Below, piece after piece: positions 52,163 to 59,608 of a stretch of DNA of 64,000 nt (its first letter is position 1; every line of letters starts with the position of its first letter). Both the position numbers and the translations under genes were made by a program. The notes under the pieces are model-generated. The model searched no databases and was not told where the DNA came from. It saw only the letters and a list, made by a program, of their open reading frames with translations. The stretch is from Streptomyces sp. 1-11 (GTDB lineage: Bacteria > Actinomycetota > Actinomycetes > Streptomycetales > Streptomycetaceae). Location of the stretch: positions 62,001 to 126,000 of the forward strand of contig NZ_BJTV01000019.1 in the NCBI RefSeq assembly GCF_007176755.1. Direction: 5' to 3'.

Positions 52163-53905
52163 TCACGCCTCGTCGAAGGCCTCGAGCAGGCGCTCGTACG
52201 CCGGCTTCGGCCGCAGGGCCGCGTCCCACGGCAGGGAATCGGCCGTGCGCGGAGGATAGATCTTGGTGTCGGCGGTGGAACCGTACCGGTCGGTGAATCC
52301 CCAGGTGGAGAACGATGTGCAGTTCGGCTCCCCCAGGCAGACCCGCAGCTTGCCCGCCATCTCGTCAGCCTGGGTGTGCCGCCCGTCCTCCTCGTCCTCA
52401 CCTATGGGGACGTCCATCTCCGACACCCGCGCCTGGACCCCGAGTTCCGCCAGATCCCGCACATGGCCGCGAAAGGTCTCCGGGTCGATGCGGTCGCCGG
52501 GTGCGTACTCGTGGTTTTGAAAACCCACGCCGTCGATCGGTACGCCGCGTTCCTTGAGCCGCTTGACCAGATCGTAAAGGGCGTCCCACCGCTCGCCTTC
52601 CTCCTCGACCCCGTACTCGTTGAGGAACAGCCGTGCCTTCGGATCGGCCCGGTGAGCGGCCCTGAACGCCTCGTCGATGTACTCCTCGCCCATGGCCTCG
52701 AACCACGGGCTCTGCTCGGAGCGCAGACCGAGATCCCCGTTGGTGTAGCTCTTCTCGTCGTCGGACATGGGCTCGTTGACCACATCCCATTCCGCGACCT
52801 TTCCCTTGAAGTGCCCGGCGACCGTGGCGATGTGCCGGAGCATGGTCCGGCGCACCTCCTCGGGGTCGTCGTCCTCCCGCATCCACTCGGGCAGGGCCTC
52901 GTGCCAGACGAGGGTGTGCGCGTGCACCTTCATGTCGTTCGCGCGGGCGAAGCGTACGAGTAGGTCCGCGTCGCGGAAGTCGTAGACGCCCCGGCGTGGG
53001 TGGAGAAACTGTGGCTTGAACGCGTTCTCCGGAGTGAGCATGGAGAACTGGCTCCCCGCGAGCGCCCGGTAGCGTGCGTCGGTGAGCAGCGGGTTCTCGG
53101 CCACGGCGGCGCCGACGTCGAACGGCCGCCCCACGTCTGCGGCCCGCGCACGCAGCGAGTCGTCGGACTGCTCCTGGCGTAGCCGCGGCGCCTTGATCAC
53201 GCGGAGCGAGTCACCGCTCTCCGCCCGCGCGGTCAGCTGCGTGAGGCGCCATCCCTCGCGGCGCTCGTCTTCGCCCGCGTCCGCCTCCAGACCGAACCAG
53301 ACAGTGCCCTCGGCGAACACCCCCGGGTCCTGCACGGTTCCCAGCCGCCGCCCGTCGGCGTCCACGCGGAAGGTGTCACCGATGCTCGACACGGCGAGCG
53401 TCACCGTCCCGGAGCAGCCGCAGTCGAACTCCTCGGATGTGGCCGGCTCATCGCTCTCGCCGTCCCATATCTGTACCTTCACTCGTCCGTCAGCGGTCAC
53501 GCCGACGCGGAGTGAGGGCCGCTCCTGCCGCCACTCGTCATAGATGACCGGTACCCGTCCGTACAGCCGCAGCCATGAGCCCCCGTCATCGTCACCCACA
53601 CCGGACATGCGCGCGGTGACGGTGAAGTCGCCATCGGATTCAAAATGCGGGCCGGCCAGGTTCAGCGGGGGGTTGGGCTGGCCGCCGGAGGAGTCCTGCT
53701 CCACGATGCGCCGATCCAATGCGCTGACCCGCAGGATGTCGTTCCGCGCGGTGGTACCCGGCGTCTGCGTCCAGTCCTGGTTCCGCAGCAGGTCTTCGTC
53801 GTTTCCGCCGCCCGCGCCGTCGCCCTGCCCCGTACACCCGGCCGCCACCGCCATGACGAGCACCACGGCGGTCAGTCGCTGCCACGTCCCCCCACCGAGG
53901 CCCAC
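52163..53905 (-). CDS. GH10 xylanase-like lipoprotein
   Basis: Starting at GTG 53905 (GGGAGG four bases upstream; GTG 53917 and 53959 are alternatives) the protein has 580 residues. The N-terminus is a lipoprotein signal (LTAVVLVMAVAAGC; Cys of the lipobox VAAGC). Residues ~45-240 form a concanavalin-like domain (FTVTARMSGVGDDDGGSWLR). The GH10 barrel has MLTPENAFKPQFLHPRRGVY, HTLVWHEALPEWM, the acid/base Glu in WDVVNEPMSDDE, and the nucleophile in VQARVSEMDVPIGEDEE. It probably cleaves beta-1,4-xylan at the cell surface. The extra N-terminal domain is unusual for GH10. Confidence 0.88.
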   Translation of the reverse strand: MGLGGGTWQRLTAVVLVMAVAAGCTGQGDGAGGGNDEDLLRNQDWTQTPGTTARNDILRVSALDRRIVEQDSSGGQPNPPLNLAGPHFESDGDFTVTARMSGVGDDDGGSWLRLYGRVPVIYDEWRQERPSLRVGVTADGRVKVQIWDGESDEPATSEEFDCGCSGTVTLAVSSIGDTFRVDADGRRLGTVQDPGVFAEGTVWFGLEADAGEDERREGWRLTQLTARAESGDSLRVIKAPRLRQEQSDDSLRARAADVGRPFDVGAAVAENPLLTDARYRALAGSQFSMLTPENAFKPQFLHPRRGVYDFRDADLLVRFARANDMKVHAHTLVWHEALPEWMREDDDPEEVRRTMLRHIATVAGHFKGKVAEWDVVNEPMSDDEKSYTNGDLGLRSEQSPWFEAMGEEYIDEAFRAAHRADPKARLFLNEYGVEEEGERWDALYDLVKRLKERGVPIDGVGFQNHEYAPGDRIDPETFRGHVRDLAELGVQARVSEMDVPIGEDEEDGRHTQADEMAGKLRVCLGEPNCTSFSTWGFTDRYGSTADTKIYPPRTADSLPWDAALRPKPAYERLLEAFDEA

Positions 53906-54223
53906 GGTCCCTCCCACTCCCTTGTTCGAGACGCGATCAACGTCTCGAAACCGGGCCACAGTTCATCACACGCGAGGTACGGCGGCCTTCAGGCGCCGGG
54001 GAACAGCGGAACGGGAAACCGACGTCTGTAAACTCCGTGACGATCCACCACGGGCAATGGCCCGTTATCCGCGGTACCGGTCACGATGAGCTGCGGCTAC
54101 GCTCGGCCGAGGTCACGTGAAGGCGGCCCCGTCTTTTTCTGTGGCAGAGCCGCTGGCGCCGGTCCTCGTTCCGTTGTTCTTCAATCCCTGGTCTCAGGTG
54201 CCCGAGCGCGGAGTGCGTTGGAT
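53906..54223. other. 318-base intergenic region
   Basis: It lies between the stop of the small secreted protein and the GH10 start, both leftward. Near 53980-54080 it is AT-richer, consistent with the GH10 promoter. No gene or repeat is visible. Confidence 0.45.
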
Positions 54224-54634
54224 TCAGCCGGCCCAGACGCCAGAGTTCGCTGTGGTCGAGCCGAAGTCGAAGATGAAGCGGGTGCCGTCCAAGACGTCGG
54301 TGGCGACTACGGTCCACTGGCCCGCAGGGGCGGTCTTGAAGGAACTCTGGCAGTACCTGCTGCCAGAACTCTGGTAGAAGCAGACCGCGATTTGGGTCGT
54401 CGTGTTGGGCTTGATGTTGATGTCGTTGCAGTTGCTGGTCGCGGTGAGGGTGGTGGATCCGTTGTTCGGGTACCACCGGTCCCCCGACGGTTTGGAATAG
54501 GACTTTGCGCTGCCGTAGCAGGACTGGGCCGTGAGGGGCCCCGCGGTGGCCGTGGAAGTGGTTGCGGCCGTCAGTCCACCAGCCGCCAAAGCAGCGACAG
54601 CCAGAAGACGGATAGTGCGGGAACGGATGCGCAT
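54224..54634 (-). CDS. Small secreted protein, unknown
   Basis: The 136-residue protein has a clear signal peptide (MRIRSRTIRLLAVAALAAGG, cleavage near TATAGPL). The mature part (~105 residues) has four Cys (SCYGSAKSY, SNCNDINI, AVCFYQSS, RYCQSSF), probably two disulfides, and is beta-rich (TQIAVCFYQSSGSRYCQSSF). It resembles Streptomyces small extracellular proteins of unknown role. ATG 54634 follows GGGGGAAGC. Confidence 0.7.
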   Translation of the reverse strand: MRIRSRTIRLLAVAALAAGGLTAATTSTATAGPLTAQSCYGSAKSYSKPSGDRWYPNNGSTTLTATSNCNDINIKPNTTTQIAVCFYQSSGSRYCQSSFKTAPAGQWTVVATDVLDGTRFIFDFGSTTANSGVWAG

Positions 54635-54659
54635 GCTTCCCCCTACCTATTACGCCGGT

Positions 54660-54860
54660 TCATCCGACGCTCAGTGGACTGTAGGAACCCGTACAGTCAT
54701 CCGGATAGGCCATGTTCCGGACAATCGCCGCCGCCGATGCAACCGCTCCGACGCCCAGTTCCTCATGGCGTTCCCTGACCACCGTGGCCCAGGGGCCCGC
54801 ACCGGACTCGACATGACCTCCGGCGGGCAGCCAGCCGCCGATACAGCTGGTCATAGGCAA
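54660..54860 (-). pseudogene. NUDIX hydrolase fragment
   Basis: The frame reads GGWLPAGGHVESGAGPWATV then VRERHEELGV, the Nudix box G-x5-E-x7-R-E-x2-E-E-x-G with good agreement, and stops ~25 residues later. A full Nudix protein needs ~60 more residues on each side; upstream the match is lost. It looks like a truncated remnant. Confidence 0.5.
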
Positions 54861-54989
54861 GCGATCGGCTGCGATCGGCTCGTCGGGCGGCCCCGGCGGC
54901 CGGGCGGCCGGTCCGTGACCGAATCGGCTCCGGGACCGATGTCTTCACGAACTCCGCCCGTATGGTGCCGAGTTCGGCGCGCTACGATC

Positions 54990-55736
54990 ATGTGTGTGAC
55001 CGCTCCGGAGCCGACCATCCTCGCCACGTCCGGAGGGCACCGTGTCGGCACGCGCACGCGGTTGCTCTTCGATGCGCTGGTCCACCACGCGGTCGAGCTC
55101 TCCGGCGTGCACGGCAGGCGTCCCCGCATCCTGTACGTCGGCACGGCGACCGGTGACGCCGAGCATGTGACGGCACGGGTGGCGGAGGCGGCGCGGGCGG
55201 CGGGTTACGACCTCACTCCCCTGTACCTGTTCCCCATGCCGAACGTCGAGGACGTCGAGGGCACGGTGCTGGCCCACGACGTGGTCTGGGTGATGGGCGG
55301 TTCGGTGGCCAACCTGCTCGCGGTGTGGCGGGTGCACGGGCTCGATGTCGTCATGCGGCGCGCGTGGCGGGCGGGCGTGGTGCTCGCCGGGGTCAGCGCG
55401 GGTTCCATCTGCTGGTTCGAGGGCGGCGCGACGGACTCCTTCGGGCCCGGACTGCGCCCGGTCACCGACGGGCTGGGTCTGCTGCCGTACGGCAACGGCG
55501 TGCACTACGACTCCGACGCGGGCCGGCGTCCGCTGATCCACCGGCTGGTCGCGGAGGGCGTCTTCCGCACGGCCCACTGCACCGACGACGGGGTGGGCCT
55601 GGTCTACCGGGGCACCGAACTGGTCGAGGCCGTGGCGGAACTGCCGGGCAAGGGCGCCTATCTGGTCTCCCGCGAGGGCGCCCGAGCGGTGGAGGAGCGG
55701 CTCGAACCGCGGTTGCTGCCCGCGCCCCGGTTCTGA
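54990..55736 (+). CDS. Peptidase E (S51) family protein
   Basis: ATG 54990 gives 248 residues; GTG 54996 is also possible. Motifs: TILATSGGHRVGTRTRLLFD, the nucleophile Ser136 in VLAGVSAGSICWFEGG, and the late HCTDDGVGLVYRG. S51 peptidases cleave Asp-X dipeptides or act like cyanophycinase; the fold is class I GATase-like. No ribosome site is present. TACGAT at 54983-54988, an actinobacterial -10 sequence, ends just before the start, so the mRNA may be leaderless. It lies just upstream of the LanM gene in the same direction, but I see no reason beyond position to link them. Confidence 0.85.
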   Translation: MCVTAPEPTILATSGGHRVGTRTRLLFDALVHHAVELSGVHGRRPRILYVGTATGDAEHVTARVAEAARAAGYDLTPLYLFPMPNVEDVEGTVLAHDVVWVMGGSVANLLAVWRVHGLDVVMRRAWRAGVVLAGVSAGSICWFEGGATDSFGPGLRPVTDGLGLLPYGNGVHYDSDAGRRPLIHRLVAEGVFRTAHCTDDGVGLVYRGTELVEAVAELPGKGAYLVSREGARAVEERLEPRLLPAPRF

Positions 55737-55845
55737 CGGGGGCCTGCCCGTACCCGGGTACGGCTCGCCCGGCAGCCTCTCTGACCTGCGGTTCTCCTCA
55801 GTGCGCGGAGTCTGGGCCCCATCGGTGGGGCGGGTGCGCAGGAAT

Positions 55846-55864
55846 ATGGGGGTCAGTTCCCCAT
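55846..55864 (+). promoter_or_regulatory. Palindromic box upstream of LanM
   Basis: ATGGGG-gtcagtt-CCCCAT is a perfect inverted repeat that ends 34 bases before the GTG start of the LanM gene. The same box (spacer differing by one base) occurs at 63127-63145 on the opposite strand, also 34 bases before a GTG start, with flanking similarity. It is a candidate operator for a locus regulator such as the LAL protein. Confidence 0.75.
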
Positions 55865-55898
55865 GTGGGGGCCGCGGCGGTCTGACACCTTCTTCCTC

Positions 55899-58800
55899 GT
55901 GACTGAGACCGCCAGCCTCCCGACCCCCCGGACCGCCAGCCTCCCGACCCCCGGCAGCTCCGGCCTGCCGCTCGCCTGGTGGGCCCCGGCGCTGACCCTC
56001 GCGGAACGGCTCGCCGCGCCCGGACTGCCGGCGGCGGCGTCCGCCGGCCTCGCCGCCGGGCGCGCTCCCTGGAACGTCGGGGACGGCGAGGGCTTCACCC
56101 TGCGGCTGGCCCACCTCGCGGTGGACGGGGCCACCGCGGCGGCCCTCGCCGCGGAACCGGCCGAGCGTCTCGCCGCCCGCGCGGCCAAGCCCCACTGGGC
56201 GGACTACGCGGAAGCCGCGCTGGCCGCCGCCCCCGAGAGCCTGCACGAGCTGACCGCTCACGGCACGGGCCCCGAGGTCTTCGCCGCCGTCGTACGGCCG
56301 CTCGTCACCCCGGCCGCGGACCGGCTCGGCTACCGCACCGCGGGCGTCCCGGCCGCCGAACAGGCCGTGTGGCGGGGCGCGTTCGAGCGGAGGCTGACGG
56401 AGCAGCTCGTCCGGCAGGCCGCCCGGACGCTGGTCCACGAGTTGTCCCTGGCCCGGCGCGCCGGGCGGCTCGCCGGGGCGGGCCCGCGCGAGCGGTTCGC
56501 CTCGTTCGTCGCCGCCACCGCCAGCCGGCCGGGCCTGGCCGCGCTCTTCTCGGCCTACCCGGTGCTGGCCCGGATGCTCGCGCAGACCGCGCTGGACGCG
56601 GCGGACGCCGCGGTGGAACTGGTGACGCGGTTCCAGGCCGACCGAGAGGACCTGGTCGCCGGGCTCCTCGACGGGCGCGGGCCCGGTGCGCTGGCCGGGG
56701 TCGAACTCGGTCTGGGGGACGCCCACCAGGGCAACCGGGCGGTCGCCGTCCTGCGCTTCACCGGCGGCGACCGGCTGGTGTACAAGCCCCGGCCGCTCGA
56801 CCAGCACGCCCTGCTCGACGACCTGGCGGCCTGGCTCGGCGCCAAGGTGCCCGGCCTGGCGCTGCGCACGCCGCGCAGCGTGCGCCGGCCAGGGTACGGC
56901 TGGCTGGAGTTCGTGGAGCACCGCTGGTGCCGGTCGGTCACCGAGACCGACGCCTTCTACCGGCGCCAGGGCGCGCTGCTGGCCCTGCTCTACGCGGTGG
57001 ACGGCGCCGACATGCACTACGAGAACGTCATCGCCTGCGGCGACCAGCCGGTCCTGGTGGACGCCGAGACGCTGTTCCACACCGGCCTGCCGCAGGCCAT
57101 GACGGCCGGCGCCGACCCGGCCGCGGACGCCCTGCAGGCCTCCGTGCACCGCACCTGCCTGCTGCCCCACCTGCTGATCGGCGAGCACGGCGCGCTGGAC
57201 ATCTCGGCGCTCGGCCGGTCCGCCGAAGGCACCTTCCCCAGCGAGGGCCTGCACTGGGCGGACAGCGGCACCGACACGATGCGGGCCGTACGGGGGCCCG
57301 TGCTCAGCCCCGCCGCGCAGAACCAGCCGCTGCCCTCGGGGGCGCCGCTGGAGGGCGCCGACCACCGGGCGGCCCTGCTGGAGGGGTTCCGCACCGGGTA
57401 CGCGGCGCTGGCCGCGCACGGCCGTGAACTGCTCGGCCCGGGCGGACCGCTGGCGGTGCACGCCGACAGCCCGGCGCGGCTCATCGCGCGCTCCACCCGG
57501 CTTTACGCCACGCTGCTGGAGGAGTCGGCACACCCTTCGCTGCTCGGCGACGCCCTCGCCCGGGAGGGCGTGTTCGCGGTGCTGTGGTCCGAGTCCGAGC
57601 ACGACGAGGCGCGCCGGCGGCTGGTCGAGCACGAGACCGCGGACCTGTGGCGCGGCGACGTCCCCCTGTTCGTGCATCGGCCGTCCGGTACAGGGGTCCG
57701 GACGGCCGAGGGCACCTGGCTGCCGGAGGTGCTGCCGGTGGCGAGCCTCGCCGCCGTCGGCGAGAAGCTGGCCCGGATGGACGAGGTCGACTGCCACGAC
57801 CAGGAGTGGGTCATCTCGGCCACGCTGGCGGCGCGGGGGGCCGGTGCCCCGCCGGCGCGGCGCTCCGAACTCGCCCTCGCCCCGCTCCCGGCGGTCGTGC
57901 CGGACGCCTCGCGGCTGCTGGCCGCGGCGTGCGGCATCGCCGACGAGATCGCCGCCCGCGCGGTACGCGGCGGCGGCCGGACCAACTGGCTGGGCCTGGA
58001 GCAGGTTTCGGGGCCGCACTGGGCCGTGCTGCCGATGGGCGCCGGGCTGGGGCAGGGGTACTGCGGTGTGGCGCTGTTCCTGGCGCAGGCGGACGCGCTG
58101 ACCGGGGCCGGGCGGTACGCCACGCTGGCCCGGGAGGCGGTCCGGCCGCTGCCGGCGCTGATGAAGGCGCTGGCCGCCGATCCCGAGCTGAGCGCGGCGG
58201 CCGGACCCGGCGCCTACGCCGGGCTCGCCGGCATCGTCCACGCGCTCCCGCGGCTGTCCGCGCTGCTCGGCGAGGACCTGACGGGCTGTCTGCCGGACGC
58301 GCTCACCGCGCTCGGACACGCCGTCGCCGCCTGCGCGGATCCCGGGCTGGCCGGTGGCGCGGCCGGGGCGCTGGCCGCCGCCGTCGCCGTGCACGAGGCG
58401 ACCGGGTCCCCCGAGGCCCTGCGGCTGGCGGACGCCGTGGCGGACCTGCTGCTGGCGACGGTGTGCGGAGGGGAGCGGCCGGCGCTGTCCGCGGACGGCG
58501 CGGGCACCGGAGGTGATCCGGGCTTCGCGGACGGCGCGGGCACCCGAGGTGGTCCCGGCTTCGCGGACGGCGCGGCCGGGATCGGCTGGGCGCTGCGGCG
58601 CTACGCCGGACTCCGCCCGGAGCGTGCCGCCGCGCACGCGGGCGCCGCCGACGCCCTGCTGCGGGCCGCGGTCCACGAGGTCAGGACCTCGCCCCAGGAC
58701 GTCTCCTGGGCCACCGGGGTCGCCGGCGTGGCCGCCGCCGCGCCCCTGGACGCGGCCGGCTCGCTGACGGCCCGGCTGGCCGACGCCGAGGTGTGTCCCG

Positions 58801-59072
58801 GCCTGAGCCTCGGCCAGGGCACTCTGGGCACCCTGGAGGCCCTCGCCGTGCTCGCCGGACGGGGCGACACGGCCGCCGCCGGGGCGCTGTCCCGGCGTAC
58901 CGGTCAGGTGCTCGCGCTCATCGAGGCGCAGAGCCATCGTTGCGCCACCCCCGACCACGTCCCCTCCCCCGGGCTGCTGACCGGGCTGTCCGGCATCGGC
59001 TACGGGCTCCTGCGTCTCGCCCGCCCCGAGGCCGTGCCGTCCGTCCTGCTCCTGGAACAGCCCGGCCACTGA
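55899..59072 (+). CDS. LanM-type lanthipeptide synthetase with degenerate cyclase domain
   Basis: GTG 55899 gives 1057 residues; I chose it because the duplicated promoter region at 63 kb aligns up to this same GTG. ATG 55863 is in frame but inside the palindrome. The dehydratase half looks intact: GDAHQGNRAVAVLRF (~272), LVYKPRPLDQHALLDD (~294), ADMHYENVIACGDQPVLVDA (~373-390). The LanC-like half keeps its barrel repeats (GGAAGALAAAVAVHEATG; LLTGLSGIGYGLLRLA) but the catalytic residues are gone. GFSHG is GFADG (Asp890), SWCHG is SWATG (Ala938), and LCHG is LGQG (Gly972-Gln973). All three zinc ligands and the active-site His are therefore replaced. Predicted function is Ser/Thr dehydration of the adjacent precursor without zinc-dependent lanthionine formation. 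Confidence 0.9.
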   Translation: MTETASLPTPRTASLPTPGSSGLPLAWWAPALTLAERLAAPGLPAAASAGLAAGRAPWNVGDGEGFTLRLAHLAVDGATAAALAAEPAERLAARAAKPHWADYAEAALAAAPESLHELTAHGTGPEVFAAVVRPLVTPAADRLGYRTAGVPAAEQAVWRGAFERRLTEQLVRQAARTLVHELSLARRAGRLAGAGPRERFASFVAATASRPGLAALFSAYPVLARMLAQTALDAADAAVELVTRFQADREDLVAGLLDGRGPGALAGVELGLGDAHQGNRAVAVLRFTGGDRLVYKPRPLDQHALLDDLAAWLGAKVPGLALRTPRSVRRPGYGWLEFVEHRWCRSVTETDAFYRRQGALLALLYAVDGADMHYENVIACGDQPVLVDAETLFHTGLPQAMTAGADPAADALQASVHRTCLLPHLLIGEHGALDISALGRSAEGTFPSEGLHWADSGTDTMRAVRGPVLSPAAQNQPLPSGAPLEGADHRAALLEGFRTGYAALAAHGRELLGPGGPLAVHADSPARLIARSTRLYATLLEESAHPSLLGDALAREGVFAVLWSESEHDEARRRLVEHETADLWRGDVPLFVHRPSGTGVRTAEGTWLPEVLPVASLAAVGEKLARMDEVDCHDQEWVISATLAARGAGAPPARRSELALAPLPAVVPDASRLLAAACGIADEIAARAVRGGGRTNWLGLEQVSGPHWAVLPMGAGLGQGYCGVALFLAQADALTGAGRYATLAREAVRPLPALMKALAADPELSAAAGPGAYAGLAGIVHALPRLSALLGEDLTGCLPDALTALGHAVAACADPGLAGGAAGALAAAVAVHEATGSPEALRLADAVADLLLATVCGGERPALSADGAGTGGDPGFADGAGTRGGPGFADGAAGIGWALRRYAGLRPERAAAHAGAADALLRAAVHEVRTSPQDVSWATGVAGVAAAAPLDAAGSLTARLADAEVCPGLSLGQGTLGTLEALAVLAGRGDTAAAGALSRRTGQVLALIEAQSHRCATPDHVPSPGLLTGLSGIGYGLLRLARPEAVPSVLLLEQPGH
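58491..58577 (+). repeat. 36-bp in-frame tandem repeat at the lost His motif
   Basis: Units 58491-58526 and 58527-58562, plus a partial third to about 58577, encode ADGAGT-x-G-x-PGF repeats. The repeat lies exactly where the cyclase GFSHG motif should be, so the Asp-substituted motif is present three times. Confidence 0.8.
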
Positions 59073-59207
59073 CCGGTCACGCGCCGGCTCCACCGCGCGT
59101 GGTCCGCCTTCCCCGCACCACTGGTGCTTCCGCCGCCTTCCCCGCACCACGGCACTTCCTCCGCCTCCCCGCCCTCCCGCGCGGGACTCCAGAAGGGGAC
59201 CACCGTC

Positions 59208-59429
59208 ATGGACAAGCACCTCGCCGCCACCGCCGAAACCGCAGCCGGGACCGCAGCCGAAACCGCTGCCCAAACCGCTGCCGACGAGCGGGACGCAGCG
59301 GGCGGGATCACGCTCAAGGGCCGCAACCGGGCCTGCGCCCGCGCCCGTGTGCTGGCCGGCATGGTGCTCACCAGCGGCATCGTCATCACGCTGAGCACGA
59401 TCGACACCTCCGTCTCCGCGCCGCAGTGA
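59208..59429 (+). CDS. Candidate RiPP precursor peptide 1
   Basis: ATG 59208 (AAGGGG ten bases upstream) gives 73 residues, 135 bases after the LanM stop. Residues 1-33 form an Ala/Thr/Glu-rich helical leader (ETAAGTAAETAAQTAADE) ending in a double-Gly site (DAAGG). The 40 residues after GG are ITLKGRNRACARARVLAGMV, then a hydrophobic Ser/Thr-rich part ending STIDTSVSAPQ. There is one Cys (position 10 of this part) and nine Ser/Thr, eight of them C-terminal to the Cys. Its near twin is encoded at 62635-62841. The position next to LanM and the GG site support a precursor role. Confidence 0.8.
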   Translation: MDKHLAATAETAAGTAAETAAQTAADERDAAGGITLKGRNRACARARVLAGMVLTSGIVITLSTIDTSVSAPQ

Positions 59430-59520
59430 GACGTCCTCCGTCCTGGCCGCCGGGGCGGCGAAGGCCCGCCGGGGCGGCGAGGGCCCGTCGGGCCGACCGC
59501 GCCCGCCGTCCCCGGCACGG

Positions 59521-59600
59521 CGGACGTAACCGGACGTAACCGTTCCGGAAGGTGTCCGGGGCTGCGCGACCTGCCGCAAGTCGCGCTGTCCGATTACTAT
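59521..59600 (+). promoter_or_regulatory. Promoter of the LAL gene with 10-bp direct repeat
   Basis: CGGACGTAAC is repeated head to tail at 59521-59530 and 59531-59540. Downstream, CTGCCG (59571-59576) and TACTAT (59595-59600), 18 bases apart, fit -35 and -10 boxes. The ATG at 59609 is nine bases after the -10 box, so the transcript is probably leaderless. Confidence 0.6.
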
Positions 59601-59608
59601 CTGCGCTC

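Noticed and set aside
54945..59579. 1544-codon minus-strand frame opposite LanM
   Set aside because: Arg/Gly/Pro-rich shadow of the LanM gene with no domain or start signals.
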